Assembly: GCA_050997195.1 (NCBI GenBank)
Contig: JBPCRE010000240.1
Span: 1 to 13,534, forward strand
Length of the DNA: 13,534 nt
Source: JACCZP01 sp050997195
Lineage (GTDB): Bacteria; Actinomycetota; Thermoleophilia; Solirubrobacterales; Thermoleophilaceae
Direction: 5' to 3'
Positions 6,772 to 12,966 of the stretch are shown piece after piece. Numbering within the stretch: position 1 is the stretch's first letter; each line of letters opens with the position of its first letter. Under the pieces are notes generated by a model. It was not told where the DNA came from, ran no database searches, and saw only the letters and a list, made by a program, of their open reading frames with translations. The position numbers were made by a program, and so were the translations under genes.

Positions 6772-7608
6772 GTGGCCGGCGAGAGCCCTCCGGGCGGCAC
6801 GGTCACGGTGCGCGGCGTCGAGGTGCCGCGCATCGGCCTCGGCACGTGGCAACTGACCGGAGACGCCGGTCGCGAGGCCGTGAGCCACGCCCTGGAGCTC
6901 GGCTACCGGCACCTCGACACGGCGGCGGTCTACGGCAACGAGGAGGAGGTGGGCCGCGCCGTGGCCGAGAGCGGCGTGGCCCGCGAGGAGCTCTGGGTGA
7001 CCACCAAGGTCTCGTACACCGACATCGAGCCCTCGTCGCTCAGAGCATCCGCGGAGGCCAGCCTCTCCCGTCTCGGCCTCGACTTCGTCGATCTCCTGCT
7101 CATCCACTGGCCGGGCGAGCGGCGACACTTCACCTCGAGCCTGGCGGAGATGGTCGCGCTCCGCGAGGAGGGGCTCATCCGCGAGCTCGGGGTGAGCAAC
7201 TACCCGCCCGGCCTGCTGCGTCGCGCGCTCGAAGAGGCGCCGGTGTTCTGCGACCAGGTGGAGTTCCACCCCCACCTCGAGCAGCCCTCGCTGCTGTCCA
7301 TCGCCGCCGAGCACGACGTGCTCATCGCCGCGTACGCGCCCAACGGAAGCGGGGCCGTGCTCCGCGACCCCGTGCTGGTCGAGGTGGCCGAGGCCCACGG
7401 GCGGACGCCGGCCCAGGTGGCGCTCCGCTGGCTCCTCGATCAAGACAGGGTCGCCGTCCTTCCCCGCTCGAAGAGCCCCGAGCACCGGGCGGCCAACCTC
7501 GACGTGGACTTCGAGCTCGAGGACGAGGAGCGGCGGCGGATCGACGCTGCGGCGGGGCAACGGGAGCGGCTCTTCGATCCTGAGTGGGCGCCCGACTGGG
7601 AGGAGTGA
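6772..7608 (+). CDS. Aldo/keto reductase
   Basis: This 278-residue NADPH-dependent oxidoreductase belongs to the aldo/keto reductase superfamily, a TIM barrel that reduces carbonyls (2,5-diketo-gluconate reductase-like subgroup by appearance). The catalytic tetrad is visible: Asp49 and Tyr54 in YRHLDTAAVYGNEEEVG, Lys79 in VTTKV, and His112 in DLLLIHWPG. Later motifs are IRELGVSNY, CDQVEFHPHLEQ, and the cofactor-binding AVLPRSKSPEHRAANL. The start is a GTG 5 nt after the preceding stop with only a weak AGG before it. The same frame stays open far upstream through the two preceding genes, but that part is a non-coding shadow because MptB- and GH8-like homology lies in other frames. The physiological substrate and any link to the glycan genes are unknown. 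Confidence 0.92.
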   Translation: MAGESPPGGTVTVRGVEVPRIGLGTWQLTGDAGREAVSHALELGYRHLDTAAVYGNEEEVGRAVAESGVAREELWVTTKVSYTDIEPSSLRASAEASLSRLGLDFVDLLLIHWPGERRHFTSSLAEMVALREEGLIRELGVSNYPPGLLRRALEEAPVFCDQVEFHPHLEQPSLLSIAAEHDVLIAAYAPNGSGAVLRDPVLVEVAEAHGRTPAQVALRWLLDQDRVAVLPRSKSPEHRAANLDVDFELEDEERRRIDAAAGQRERLFDPEWAPDWEE

Positions 7609-7624
7609 GGACGAGGGGCCGCTG

Positions 7625-8854
7625 TCAGGCCCGAGCCTGCCGCAGCATCTCGGCCCGTTGTCCGGGATTGTCCGCCACCTCCGCGCCCTGGTGCCAGGCG
7701 GCGCGGGCCGCCTCGGCGTCTCCCGCCCGCTCGAGGAGGTCGGCGTGGACGGCGTGCAGCGGCGCGTACCGATCGAGCCGGCCGTCGGCGAGGACGGGGG
7801 CGAGGACGGCGAGCCCGGCCGGGGCACCGTCCGCGCGACCGACGGCGTACGCCCGGTTGACCTCCACGACCGGGGACGGCGAGAGTCGAGCGAGCACGCC
7901 GTAGAGGTCGGCCACCCGAGACCAGTTGAGCCCTTCGGCGTCGGGCGCGTGGGCGTGCAGCAGGGCGATGGCGGCCTGCACCTGGTACGGGCCGAGCGGA
8001 CCCCCTCCGGTCTTCGAGAGCAGCGTCCGCGCCTCCGCGATCGCCGCGGCGTCCCAGCGGCCACGGTCCTGCTCGCCGTAGGGCACGAGCCGGCCGGCGC
8101 CGTCCTGGCGCACCGGGGTCCGCGCGTGCTGGAGAAGCAGGAGGGCGAGCAGTCCCGTGGTCTCGAGATCCTTCGGGAGAAGGGCCCGGAGCTGACGAGC
8201 GAGCCACACCGCCTCGTCGCAGAGCTCGGCGCGCACCGCCGGTCCGTCCCCACTGGCGAGGTGGCCCTCGGTGAAGATGAGGTAGAGCACCGCGTGCACG
8301 TCGGCCAGCCGCTCGAACAGGGCGTGCCGGTCGGGCATCGCGAAGGAGATCCGGGCGGCCCGGATCTTGCCGCGGGCGCGGACCAGCCGCTTGGCCATGG
8401 TGGCCTCCGAGACGAGGAACGCCGCGGCGATCTCCCGCGTTGTGAGGCCGGCGACGTGGCGCAGGGTCAGCGCCACCCGAGCCTCCGAGGCGAGCGACGG
8501 GTGGCAGCACGTAAGGATGAGGGTCAGGAGGTCGTCCTCGACCTTCAGGTCCGAGTCCTCATGCCCGTCGATGCCCTGCTCGGGAGCTGCATAGGGGAGC
8601 GCGTCGGCGGGCGCGGCCGGGCGGCACTCTCGCCGGACGACGTCGAGCGCCTTACGCCACGCCGTTGTGGTCAGCCACGCGCCGGGGCGGTCGGGAACTC
8701 CATCCACCGGCCAACGGGTGGCTGCGGCCGCGAACGCCTCCTGCACGGCGTCCTCGGCCAACTGGAGATCCCCGAGCCGGCGGGCCAGGGTCGCGACGAC
8801 CCCGGCCCGCTCCTCCCGCCACGCGCGTTCGACGGGCTCGGCGATTTCGCTCAG
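7625..8854 (-). CDS. ECF42-type RNA polymerase sigma factor with C-terminal TPR-like extension (probable CTG start)
   Basis: The 409-residue protein has sigma region 2 (about residues 10-85, including LAEDAVQEAFAAA and PGAWLTTTAWRKALDVVRR) and region 4 (about 129-165, with LTLRHVAGLTTREIAAAFLV and a VSEATMAKRLVRAR recognition helix). The link region holds CCHPSL, and a helical C-terminal extension of over 200 residues follows, of the DUF6596/TPR kind that marks ECF42. Members of this group sit beside DGPF proteins, as here. The first ordinary start (TTG, 8761) falls inside region 2 and would drop SEIAEPVERAWREERAG and ATLARRLGDLQ, which fit the family N-terminus. No ATG or GTG lies between 8761 and the in-frame stop upstream. 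The CTG at 8854 overlaps the DGPF stop as CTGA and is the best start. Function is transcriptional control, targets unknown. Confidence 0.88.
   Translation of the reverse strand: MSEIAEPVERAWREERAGVVATLARRLGDLQLAEDAVQEAFAAAATRWPVDGVPDRPGAWLTTTAWRKALDVVRRECRPAAPADALPYAAPEQGIDGHEDSDLKVEDDLLTLILTCCHPSLASEARVALTLRHVAGLTTREIAAAFLVSEATMAKRLVRARGKIRAARISFAMPDRHALFERLADVHAVLYLIFTEGHLASGDGPAVRAELCDEAVWLARQLRALLPKDLETTGLLALLLLQHARTPVRQDGAGRLVPYGEQDRGRWDAAAIAEARTLLSKTGGGPLGPYQVQAAIALLHAHAPDAEGLNWSRVADLYGVLARLSPSPVVEVNRAYAVGRADGAPAGLAVLAPVLADGRLDRYAPLHAVHADLLERAGDAEAARAAWHQGAEVADNPGQRAEMLRQARA
7626..7639. terminator. Weak hairpin between convergent genes
   Basis: CAGGC, four loop bases, then GCCTG form a 5-bp stem at the end of the sigma factor gene, 17 nt past the aldo/keto reductase stop. 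It could help end transcription from the plus strand, but there is no T-run and such hairpins are frequent at this base composition. Confidence 0.2.
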
Positions 8855-9243
8855 CCGGTCGAAGCGCCGGTGGCGGCGAGCATCTCAGCGGACTCCGTGC
8901 CGGGCATGACCGGGCGCACCTCGACGGTGCCGGTGCGCACGTTGGGGACCTTCGCGGCCCAATCGAGCGCCGCGTCGAGATCGGGGACCTCGAGCAGGTA
9001 GAACCCCACGAGATGCTCCTTGCTCTCCGCGAAGGGGCCGTCGGTGAGCAGTCGCTTCCCGCCGCGCAACCGCACCGAGGTGGCGGTGTCCGGGGCGTGG
9101 AGCCCCGCTCCGGACACGAGCACGCCGGCGTCGTGGAGGGCACGGCTGTAGAGCACCCAGTCGTCGTACACGCCGTCGTCCGGGCGCGCCTCGGTGTCCT
9201 CCCCCGCGTCGGGAGCGTTGGCCAGCAGCATCAGGTACTTCAT
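8851..9243 (-). CDS. YCII-related protein with DGPF motif
   Basis: This 130-residue protein is of the YCII/DGPF family, small dimeric alpha-beta barrel proteins with no settled biochemical role. It starts MKYLMLLAN, contains LTDGPFAESKEHLVGFYLLEV with the signature DGPF at residues 68-71, and ends with VEVRPVMPG near the C-terminus, all typical. The ATG at 9243 is chosen because GGAGG sits 5 nt upstream and the family N-terminus begins there; the open frame extends to 9456 but that part looks non-coding. The stop overlaps the proposed CTG of the ECF42 sigma gene. In known ECF42 loci, DGPF genes are the main targets of the sigma factor, so this gene is probably both its partner and its regulatory target. 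Confidence 0.92.
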   Translation of the reverse strand: MKYLMLLANAPDAGEDTEARPDDGVYDDWVLYSRALHDAGVLVSGAGLHAPDTATSVRLRGGKRLLTDGPFAESKEHLVGFYLLEVPDLDAALDWAAKVPNVRTGTVEVRPVMPGTESAEMLAATGASTG

Positions 9244-9248
9244 CGGAA

Positions 9249-9253
9249 CCTCC
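9249..9253 (-). promoter_or_regulatory. Ribosome binding site of the DGPF gene
   Basis: GGAGG on the minus strand, with 5 nt (TTCCG) to the ATG at 9243. It decides the start of the DGPF gene against longer alternatives. Confidence 0.75.
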
Positions 9254-9297
9254 GATCGGTGGTTGCGGGCGGGCCGTCCGGCGCGCCTCACCCCTTC

Positions 9298-9388
9298 GAC
9301 GCGGCGGCGGGCTCGGAGAGGACATCTTGCTGACCGAGTGCCGGGCCGCAGAGCGTGGGACTCGAGGGATGGGAGGTTCTCCTCGACG
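9298..9388 (-). promoter_or_regulatory. Candidate ECF-type promoters upstream of the DGPF gene
   Basis: Two arrangements on the minus strand resemble an ECF42 promoter, which I recall as TGTCGA at -35 and CGA/CGTC-like at -10. The distal one has CGTCGA (9388-9383), 18 nt, then CGAGTC (9364-9359). The proximal one has TGTCCT (9324-9319), 17 nt, then CGTC (9301-9298), giving a leader of about 50 nt. Either would allow the sigma factor to control its own operon. The motifs are short and G+C-rich, so chance matches are likely. Confidence 0.25.
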
Positions 9389-9420
9389 ATGTGGTCACAA
9401 CGCCTGCTAATGTGGCCGCA
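9389..9420 (+). promoter_or_regulatory. Candidate vapBC promoter and antitoxin operator
   Basis: Two related 11-mers, ATGTGGTCACA (9389-9399) and ATGTGGCCGCA (9410-9420), match at 9 of 11 positions and start exactly 21 bp apart, two helical turns. The first is itself a dyad (TGTG-GT-CACA) and the second a poorer one. The second copy overlaps TAATGT (9408-9413), a -10-like hexamer 9 nt before the vapB GTG. This is the layout expected for autorepression by an antitoxin or antitoxin-toxin complex. The element is inferred from sequence only. Confidence 0.45.
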
Positions 9421-9422
9421 TA

Positions 9423-9701
9423 GTGCGAGAGATCGGTGTGCGTGAGCTGAAGGCATCCCTGAGCGAGATGCTGCGCCTTGCCGGTCGCGGCGAGCGAATC
9501 CGCGTAACGGTGCACGGGCGACCGGTCGCCGACATCATTCCGGCCGGCACCGCCCCGGGCGACGACCGCCTCCGGGCGCTCGTCGCCGAACGACGGCTCG
9601 TCCCGGCCGCGCGTCCACGGCCCGAGCGCGCGCCGCGCCTGGCCCGAACCTCGCGATCCGCTTCGGCTTTGGTGCTGGACGAGCGCGCCACCGAGCGGTG
9701 A
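9423..9701 (+). CDS. vapB: Type II antitoxin, Phd/YefM (VapB) family
   Basis: This 92-residue protein neutralises and autoregulates the adjacent PIN toxin. The N-terminal half is a Phd/YefM DNA-binding fold: IGVRELKASLSEMLR (residues 4-18), then GERIRVTVHGRPVADIIPAG (23-42). The arginine- and proline-rich C-terminal half, ending with SASALVLDERA, is the disordered toxin-binding tail usual for antitoxins of actinobacterial VapC proteins. The start is GTG at 9423 with no ribosome binding site and a TAATGT hexamer 9 nt upstream, consistent with a near-leaderless message. Its TGA overlaps the toxin GTG as GTGA, so toxin translation should depend on antitoxin translation. Confidence 0.92.
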   Translation: MREIGVRELKASLSEMLRLAGRGERIRVTVHGRPVADIIPAGTAPGDDRLRALVAERRLVPAARPRPERAPRLARTSRSASALVLDERATER

Positions 9702-10114
9702 TCCTGTACCTGGACGCGAGTGCGCTCGTCAAGCGCTTCGTGGCCGAGCCGGGAAGTGATCTCGTGCGCAACGCCATGCAAGAGGCTGAGGCATGGTTCA
9801 TGTGTCGTGTGGGGTATGTCGAGACGGTTCGCGCGGTCGGGCTCGCCGCCGGGCCGTCCGCAGCCCGAAGGGTCCGGAACGAGTGGGGCTCCATGGGGGT
9901 GATCGAGCTCGATCATCGCCTTGCCGACGAGGCCGCCGATCTTGCGCTGGCGCACGATCTGCGCAGCCTCGACGCCCTGCCCCTCGCGGCGGCATCGCTC
10001 CTGCCACCCGACGACCTGGTCGTCGCCACCTGGGACCGTCGACTTCACGCAGCCGCGCTCGCCGTCGGCCGGCGGGCGCTTCCCGACGCGCCCTCGTCGG
10101 TCTTGCCCGCGTAG
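9698..10114 (+). CDS. vapC: PIN-domain ribonuclease toxin VapC
   Basis: This 138-residue PIN-domain protein is the toxin of a type II pair. VapC toxins are Mg/Mn-dependent ribonucleases that cut tRNA or rRNA. The acidic residues of the active site are all visible: Asp6 in MILYLDASALVKRF, Glu42 in YVETVRA, Asp92 in LRSLDALPLAAA, and Asp113 in ATWDRRLH. Full-length for the family with no sign of damage, so it is probably active. The start is a GTG at 9698 inside the antitoxin's end (GTGA overlap). The 3' end lies only 2 nt from the convergent VOC gene, with no room for a separate terminator. The RNA target cannot be told from sequence. Confidence 0.94.
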   Translation: MILYLDASALVKRFVAEPGSDLVRNAMQEAEAWFMCRVGYVETVRAVGLAAGPSAARRVRNEWGSMGVIELDHRLADEAADLALAHDLRSLDALPLAAASLLPPDDLVVATWDRRLHAAALAVGRRALPDAPSSVLPA

Positions 10115-10116
10115 CG

Positions 10117-10476
10117 TCAGTAAGCGAACAGCTCGACCCGGTAGCCGTCCGGGTCGGCCACCTGGATGCGGACCATGCCGCCGTGGTCCTGCCATTCGGT
10201 TTCCGGCACGCCGGCCGCACGCAATTGCTCGCGCGCGCTCCGCACTTCGTCCGGGTCCTCGAGCTGGAAGCCGAAGTGGTTGGTGCGAGGTAGCTCCGCC
10301 GGCACCGGGCCCTCGTTCAGCGCGAGGAGCGAGCCGTCGGGCGAGCTCAGGATCAGGAGGTGCTCGTCGTCGTGCGCTCGGGTCACGAGCCCGAAGTGCT
10401 CGCCGTAGAAGGCCGCCGACCGTTCCCGATCGCTGACGGTCAGCGCGACGTGGTTCAGCGGCACCTGGCCGATCAT
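10117..10476 (-). CDS. VOC family protein (glyoxalase/dioxygenase fold)
   Basis: This 119-residue protein has the vicinal oxygen chelate fold, two beta-alpha-beta-beta-beta modules that bind a metal. Residues 7-15 read LNHVALTVS with the first metal-type histidine (His9). FYGEHFGLV follows, then NHFGFQLED (66-74) with a second histidine at 67. The last module ends VADPDGYRVELFAY, whose glutamate is the usual metal ligand. The ligands suggest a functional metal site, though the reaction (lyase, isomerase, dioxygenase or resistance protein) cannot be assigned. The ATG at 10476 gives the normal N-terminus; no strong ribosome binding site precedes it. It follows the Fic gene on the same strand with a 103-nt gap holding a hairpin, so it is probably transcribed separately. 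Confidence 0.88.
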   Translation of the reverse strand: MIGQVPLNHVALTVSDRERSAAFYGEHFGLVTRAHDDEHLLILSSPDGSLLALNEGPVPAELPRTNHFGFQLEDPDEVRSAREQLRAAGVPETEWQDHGGMVRIQVADPDGYRVELFAY

Positions 10477-10559
10477 CGCAGCCGCCGGGCGATCGCCTGC
10501 TCAGGAGCCGACCCCGGTAGTGTGAGTCCCACGGCTTACCCGGGCCCCGGCGAGCGCTT

Positions 10560-10573
10560 GTCGGGAGCCCGAC
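10560..10573 (-). terminator. Hairpin after the Fic gene
   Basis: GTCGG, GAGC loop, CCGAC form a perfect 5-bp stem beginning 6 nt past the Fic stop codon. There is no T-tract, but such hairpins may still end transcription in G+C-rich actinobacteria. The rest of the 103-nt gap contains nothing else I can name. Confidence 0.35.
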
Positions 10574-10579
10574 GGGTGC

Positions 10580-11794
10580 CTATGTGTCCGCCTCCGGCTC
10601 GGTCGGTGCGCTCTCGGTGGTTTCGATGTCTCCTGCGGTACCGAGCGGTGGCTCATCCTCACGGAGCAGTGCAAGGTAGGAGTCGTAGCGGAAGATGCGG
10701 CGGCGCCTGCCGCCGGTGATCTCGCGCAGCAGACCAGCGCGTTCGAACTCTCCCACGAGGTTGTTCGCGGTCGCGAACGAGACCTCGAGCGAATCCTTGA
10801 CGAGGGTGACGTTCACCAGCGGACGATCGAAGAGCAGGTCGAGCAGCCGCACGCCATTGAGGCCGGTGCGTTCCTGAACCAGTCCGCGGTGCTCCTCGCG
10901 GAGCGCCAGGATGGCCCGCGCGGTCTCGGTCGCTTCCGTAGCCGTCTCGGCGGCCCCGCGGAGGAAGAATCGCATCCACCCCTCCCAGTCGCCGCGCTGG
11001 CGGATCGCCGTAAGCCGGTCGTAGTACTCTGCCCGGTTTCGCTTGAGGTAGTGGCTCAGGTAGAGCAGTGGTCGATGCAGGACGCCACGGTGCACGAGCA
11101 AGAAGGTGATGAGCAACCGCCCGACACGGCCGTTCCCGTCGATGAACGGGTGGATCGTCTCGAACTGCGCATGCGCGAGCCCAACATGGATGAGAACCGG
11201 GAGATCCTGCTCCTCATGGAGGAACCGCTCGAAGTCGTCGAGGGCCGAGTTCATCTCCGGCACCGGCGGAGGAACGAACGTTGCTCGCTCGATTGAGGCG
11301 TTCTCCGGACCGATCCAGTTCTGGTCGCGGCGGAACTCTCCCGGCATGCGGTGCGCACCGCGGCCGGTGCGCAGCAGCTCCGCGTGAATCTCCCGGATCA
11401 GACGCTTGGAGAGGGGCAGCGATGAGAGGCGGCCGAGTCCGTAGTTCATCGCGCGCACGTAGTTGACGACCTCTTCGACGTCGTCGGGAATGCCCGGGGT
11501 CGCCGGCTCGAGCTCGGCCGCAAGCAGGTCTTCGAGCGTGCTCTGGGTGCCCTCGATCTGCGAGGAGAGAACCGCCTCGCGGCGCACGTACATCGCCACG
11601 AACAGGTCGGGGTTGGGGACAGTCTGAATGACGCCGTCGAGGCGCCCGAGCGCCTGGTCGGCCGCGGAGAGGACGCCGAGCATCTCAGCGTCGACCTCGA
11701 TGGGCGGCTTCGGGGGGAGCGACGCGGGGACGAAAGCCTCGTAGCCTTGGGTTTGCGTCATGAAAGTTCCCGCTCTTGCGACGGCGCTCCCCAC
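10580..11794 (-). CDS. Fic domain protein (class II AMPylase-like) with C-terminal winged helix
   Basis: Fic enzymes transfer AMP or other nucleotide parts to protein hydroxyl groups. The 404-residue protein contains the full active motif HPFIDGNGRVGR (residues 215-226), with catalytic His215. The N-terminal region has SSQIEG (77-82), matching the inhibitory helix S/T-xxx-E-G/N, in the class II position before the Fic core; Glu81 should hold the enzyme in check. EFRRDQNWIG and FVPPP (about 153-177) form the target-binding flap region. The last 90 residues include a winged-helix-like segment (about 315-370) ending GGRRRRIFRYDSY. The GTG at 11794 is chosen because GGAGG lies 4 nt upstream; the ATG at 11761 would lose 11 residues. 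Single-gene unit, with its target unknown. Codon use is somewhat less G+C-biased than in neighbouring core genes. Confidence 0.93.
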   Translation of the reverse strand: MGSAVARAGTFMTQTQGYEAFVPASLPPKPPIEVDAEMLGVLSAADQALGRLDGVIQTVPNPDLFVAMYVRREAVLSSQIEGTQSTLEDLLAAELEPATPGIPDDVEEVVNYVRAMNYGLGRLSSLPLSKRLIREIHAELLRTGRGAHRMPGEFRRDQNWIGPENASIERATFVPPPVPEMNSALDDFERFLHEEQDLPVLIHVGLAHAQFETIHPFIDGNGRVGRLLITFLLVHRGVLHRPLLYLSHYLKRNRAEYYDRLTAIRQRGDWEGWMRFFLRGAAETATEATETARAILALREEHRGLVQERTGLNGVRLLDLLFDRPLVNVTLVKDSLEVSFATANNLVGEFERAGLLREITGGRRRRIFRYDSYLALLREDEPPLGTAGDIETTESAPTEPEADT

Positions 11795-11798
11795 GCTT

Positions 11799-11803
11799 CC
11801 TCC
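11799..11803 (-). promoter_or_regulatory. Ribosome binding site deciding the Fic start
   Basis: GGAGG within GGGAGGAAGC on the minus strand lies 4 nt before the GTG at 11794. The downstream ATG at 11761 has only a weak GGGAA, so the longer protein is preferred. Confidence 0.6.
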
Positions 11804-11820
11804 CTTGGTAGGGCCGACTC

Positions 11821-11853
11821 GAATAAGGCGTCCGGCGGCTCGCGCTTATTCTA
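11821..11853 (-). promoter_or_regulatory. Fic gene promoter with overlapping inverted repeat
   Basis: On the minus strand TAGAAT (11853-11848) is a good -10 hexamer. A possible but poor -35 is TTATTT, 18 nt upstream. The predicted leader is about 45 nt. A perfect 7-bp inverted repeat, GAATAAG (11821-11827) and CTTATTC (11845-11851) with 17 nt between, overlaps the -10 and expected transcription start. It could be an operator, possibly for the winged-helix tail of the Fic protein, though this is speculative. Confidence 0.4.
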
Positions 11854-11973
11854 GCCAGAGGCGGTTTGGCCAAATAACGGAGTACCAATGACAGCGCCTA
11901 GGTGACCGGACTGAAATAAGGCTCGCTCTCCAGAAACGGGCCTGACGGCGCCGGACGCCCGCCGACCGCGGGC

Positions 11974-11979
11974 TAGCCT
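11974..11979 (+). promoter_or_regulatory. Candidate -10 element of the DUF4268 gene
   Basis: TAGCCT ends 6 nt before the ATG at 11986, and no ribosome binding site is present. This is the same leaderless-type layout as at sixA, the first CHAD gene and vapB. No -35 element is clear. Confidence 0.35.
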
Positions 11980-11985
11980 CTCCTC

Positions 11986-12966
11986 ATGAGCGTCACAAGG
12001 CAGGTGCCGAGTCCAAGCATCGGGAAGATACGGCGGGTCCCGCTTCGCGAGGTCTGGCGCCACGAGGCGCTCGACTTCACGACTTGGCTGGAGCACAACG
12101 CAGACGTCCTGAGCGACGCCCTCGGCGTAGTTGTCGGCAGCGTTGAGCGCGAGCGCTCGGCCGGAAGCTTCAGCGTTGACTTGGTCGGAGAGGATGAGGC
12201 GGGCAACGCCGTTGTGATCGAGAATCAGCTCGAGCGAAGCGACCACGACCACCTCGGCAAGCTCATTACCTACGTCGCGGCATTCGAGGCGAGGACTGCG
12301 ATCTGGATCGTGAGCCATCCCAGACCGGAGCACGTAGGTGCCATCACTTGGCTCAACGAGTCCCTCGCCGCGAACTTCTTCCTTGTGAAGGTCGAGGCGA
12401 TCTCCATCGGTGACTCGCCATCGGCACCGCTCCTAACCCTGATCACCGGGCCGAGTGCCGAGACCCGCCAGGTCGGTGTTCAGAAGCAGGAGAGGGCCGA
12501 GCGTCTCGACTTCCGCCAGTCATTCTGGGAGGGGTTGCTCGAGCAGGCGCGAGGCCAGCGTCATCCGCACTCCGCGGTGTCCCCCGGCACCGATAGTTGG
12601 CTCGGAGCCGGGTCCGGGATGAGTGGTGTGCACTTCACCTACACGATCCGTCAGCGAGACGCTGCGTCGCAGATCATCATCGAGGGCCCCGACGCGGATG
12701 CGAACACGAGGATCTTCGAAGCCCTGATGGCGGACCGCGACGCCATCGAAGCCGACTTCGGGGGTCCATTGGATTGGGATCGGGCGGAGAATCGCAAGCG
12801 CTGCTTCATCGGCGTCACGCTTCCGAATGGCGGATACCGCGACGACGAGGCTCGCTGGTCCGGGATTCAGCGGGCGATGATCGACGCGATGCTCCGTCTT
12901 GAGTCGACCTTCCGGCCACGCATCCAGGCTTTTCGCGGGGATGGGACGAGGCCCCCACTCACCTGA
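11986..12966 (+). CDS. DUF4268-type protein with nuclease-like N-terminal domain
   Basis: The 326-residue protein appears to have two parts. The N-terminal part (about 20-150) resembles a PD-(D/E)xK nuclease-like fold: RSAGSFSVDLVGED with Asp65, then AVVIENQLERSDHDHLGKLITY with Glu79 and Gln81. This gives D-x13-E-N-Q, with glutamine where the catalytic lysine usually stands. A helix and the strand TAIWIVS follow. The C-terminal part (about 175-315) includes FRQSFWEGLLEQAR and matches what I recognise as DUF4268. The start ATG is preceded by TAGCCT rather than a ribosome binding site. It is divergent from the Fic gene, 191 nt away. Codon use is more mixed than in the core genes, suggesting transfer. 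A defence or DNA-repair role is possible by association with similar nuclease folds but is not shown. Confidence 0.75.
   Translation: MSVTRQVPSPSIGKIRRVPLREVWRHEALDFTTWLEHNADVLSDALGVVVGSVERERSAGSFSVDLVGEDEAGNAVVIENQLERSDHDHLGKLITYVAAFEARTAIWIVSHPRPEHVGAITWLNESLAANFFLVKVEAISIGDSPSAPLLTLITGPSAETRQVGVQKQERAERLDFRQSFWEGLLEQARGQRHPHSAVSPGTDSWLGAGSGMSGVHFTYTIRQRDAASQIIIEGPDADANTRIFEALMADRDAIEADFGGPLDWDRAENRKRCFIGVTLPNGGYRDDEARWSGIQRAMIDAMLRLESTFRPRIQAFRGDGTRPPLT

Noticed and set aside
6538..8253. Minus-strand 571-codon frame across the aldo/keto reductase
   Set aside because: Shifted or antisense frame of the sigma factor, reductase and GH8-like genes with no motif.
9244..9456. N-terminal extension of the DGPF protein
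   Set aside because: GGAGG and the family N-terminus fix the start at 9243; the extension is Arg-rich and lies over the vapBC promoter.
11871..11924. AAATAACGG and AAATAAGGC as repeats related to the GAATAAG arms
   Set aside because: Short, partly matching A/T-rich words with irregular spacing; not enough to call a repeat family.
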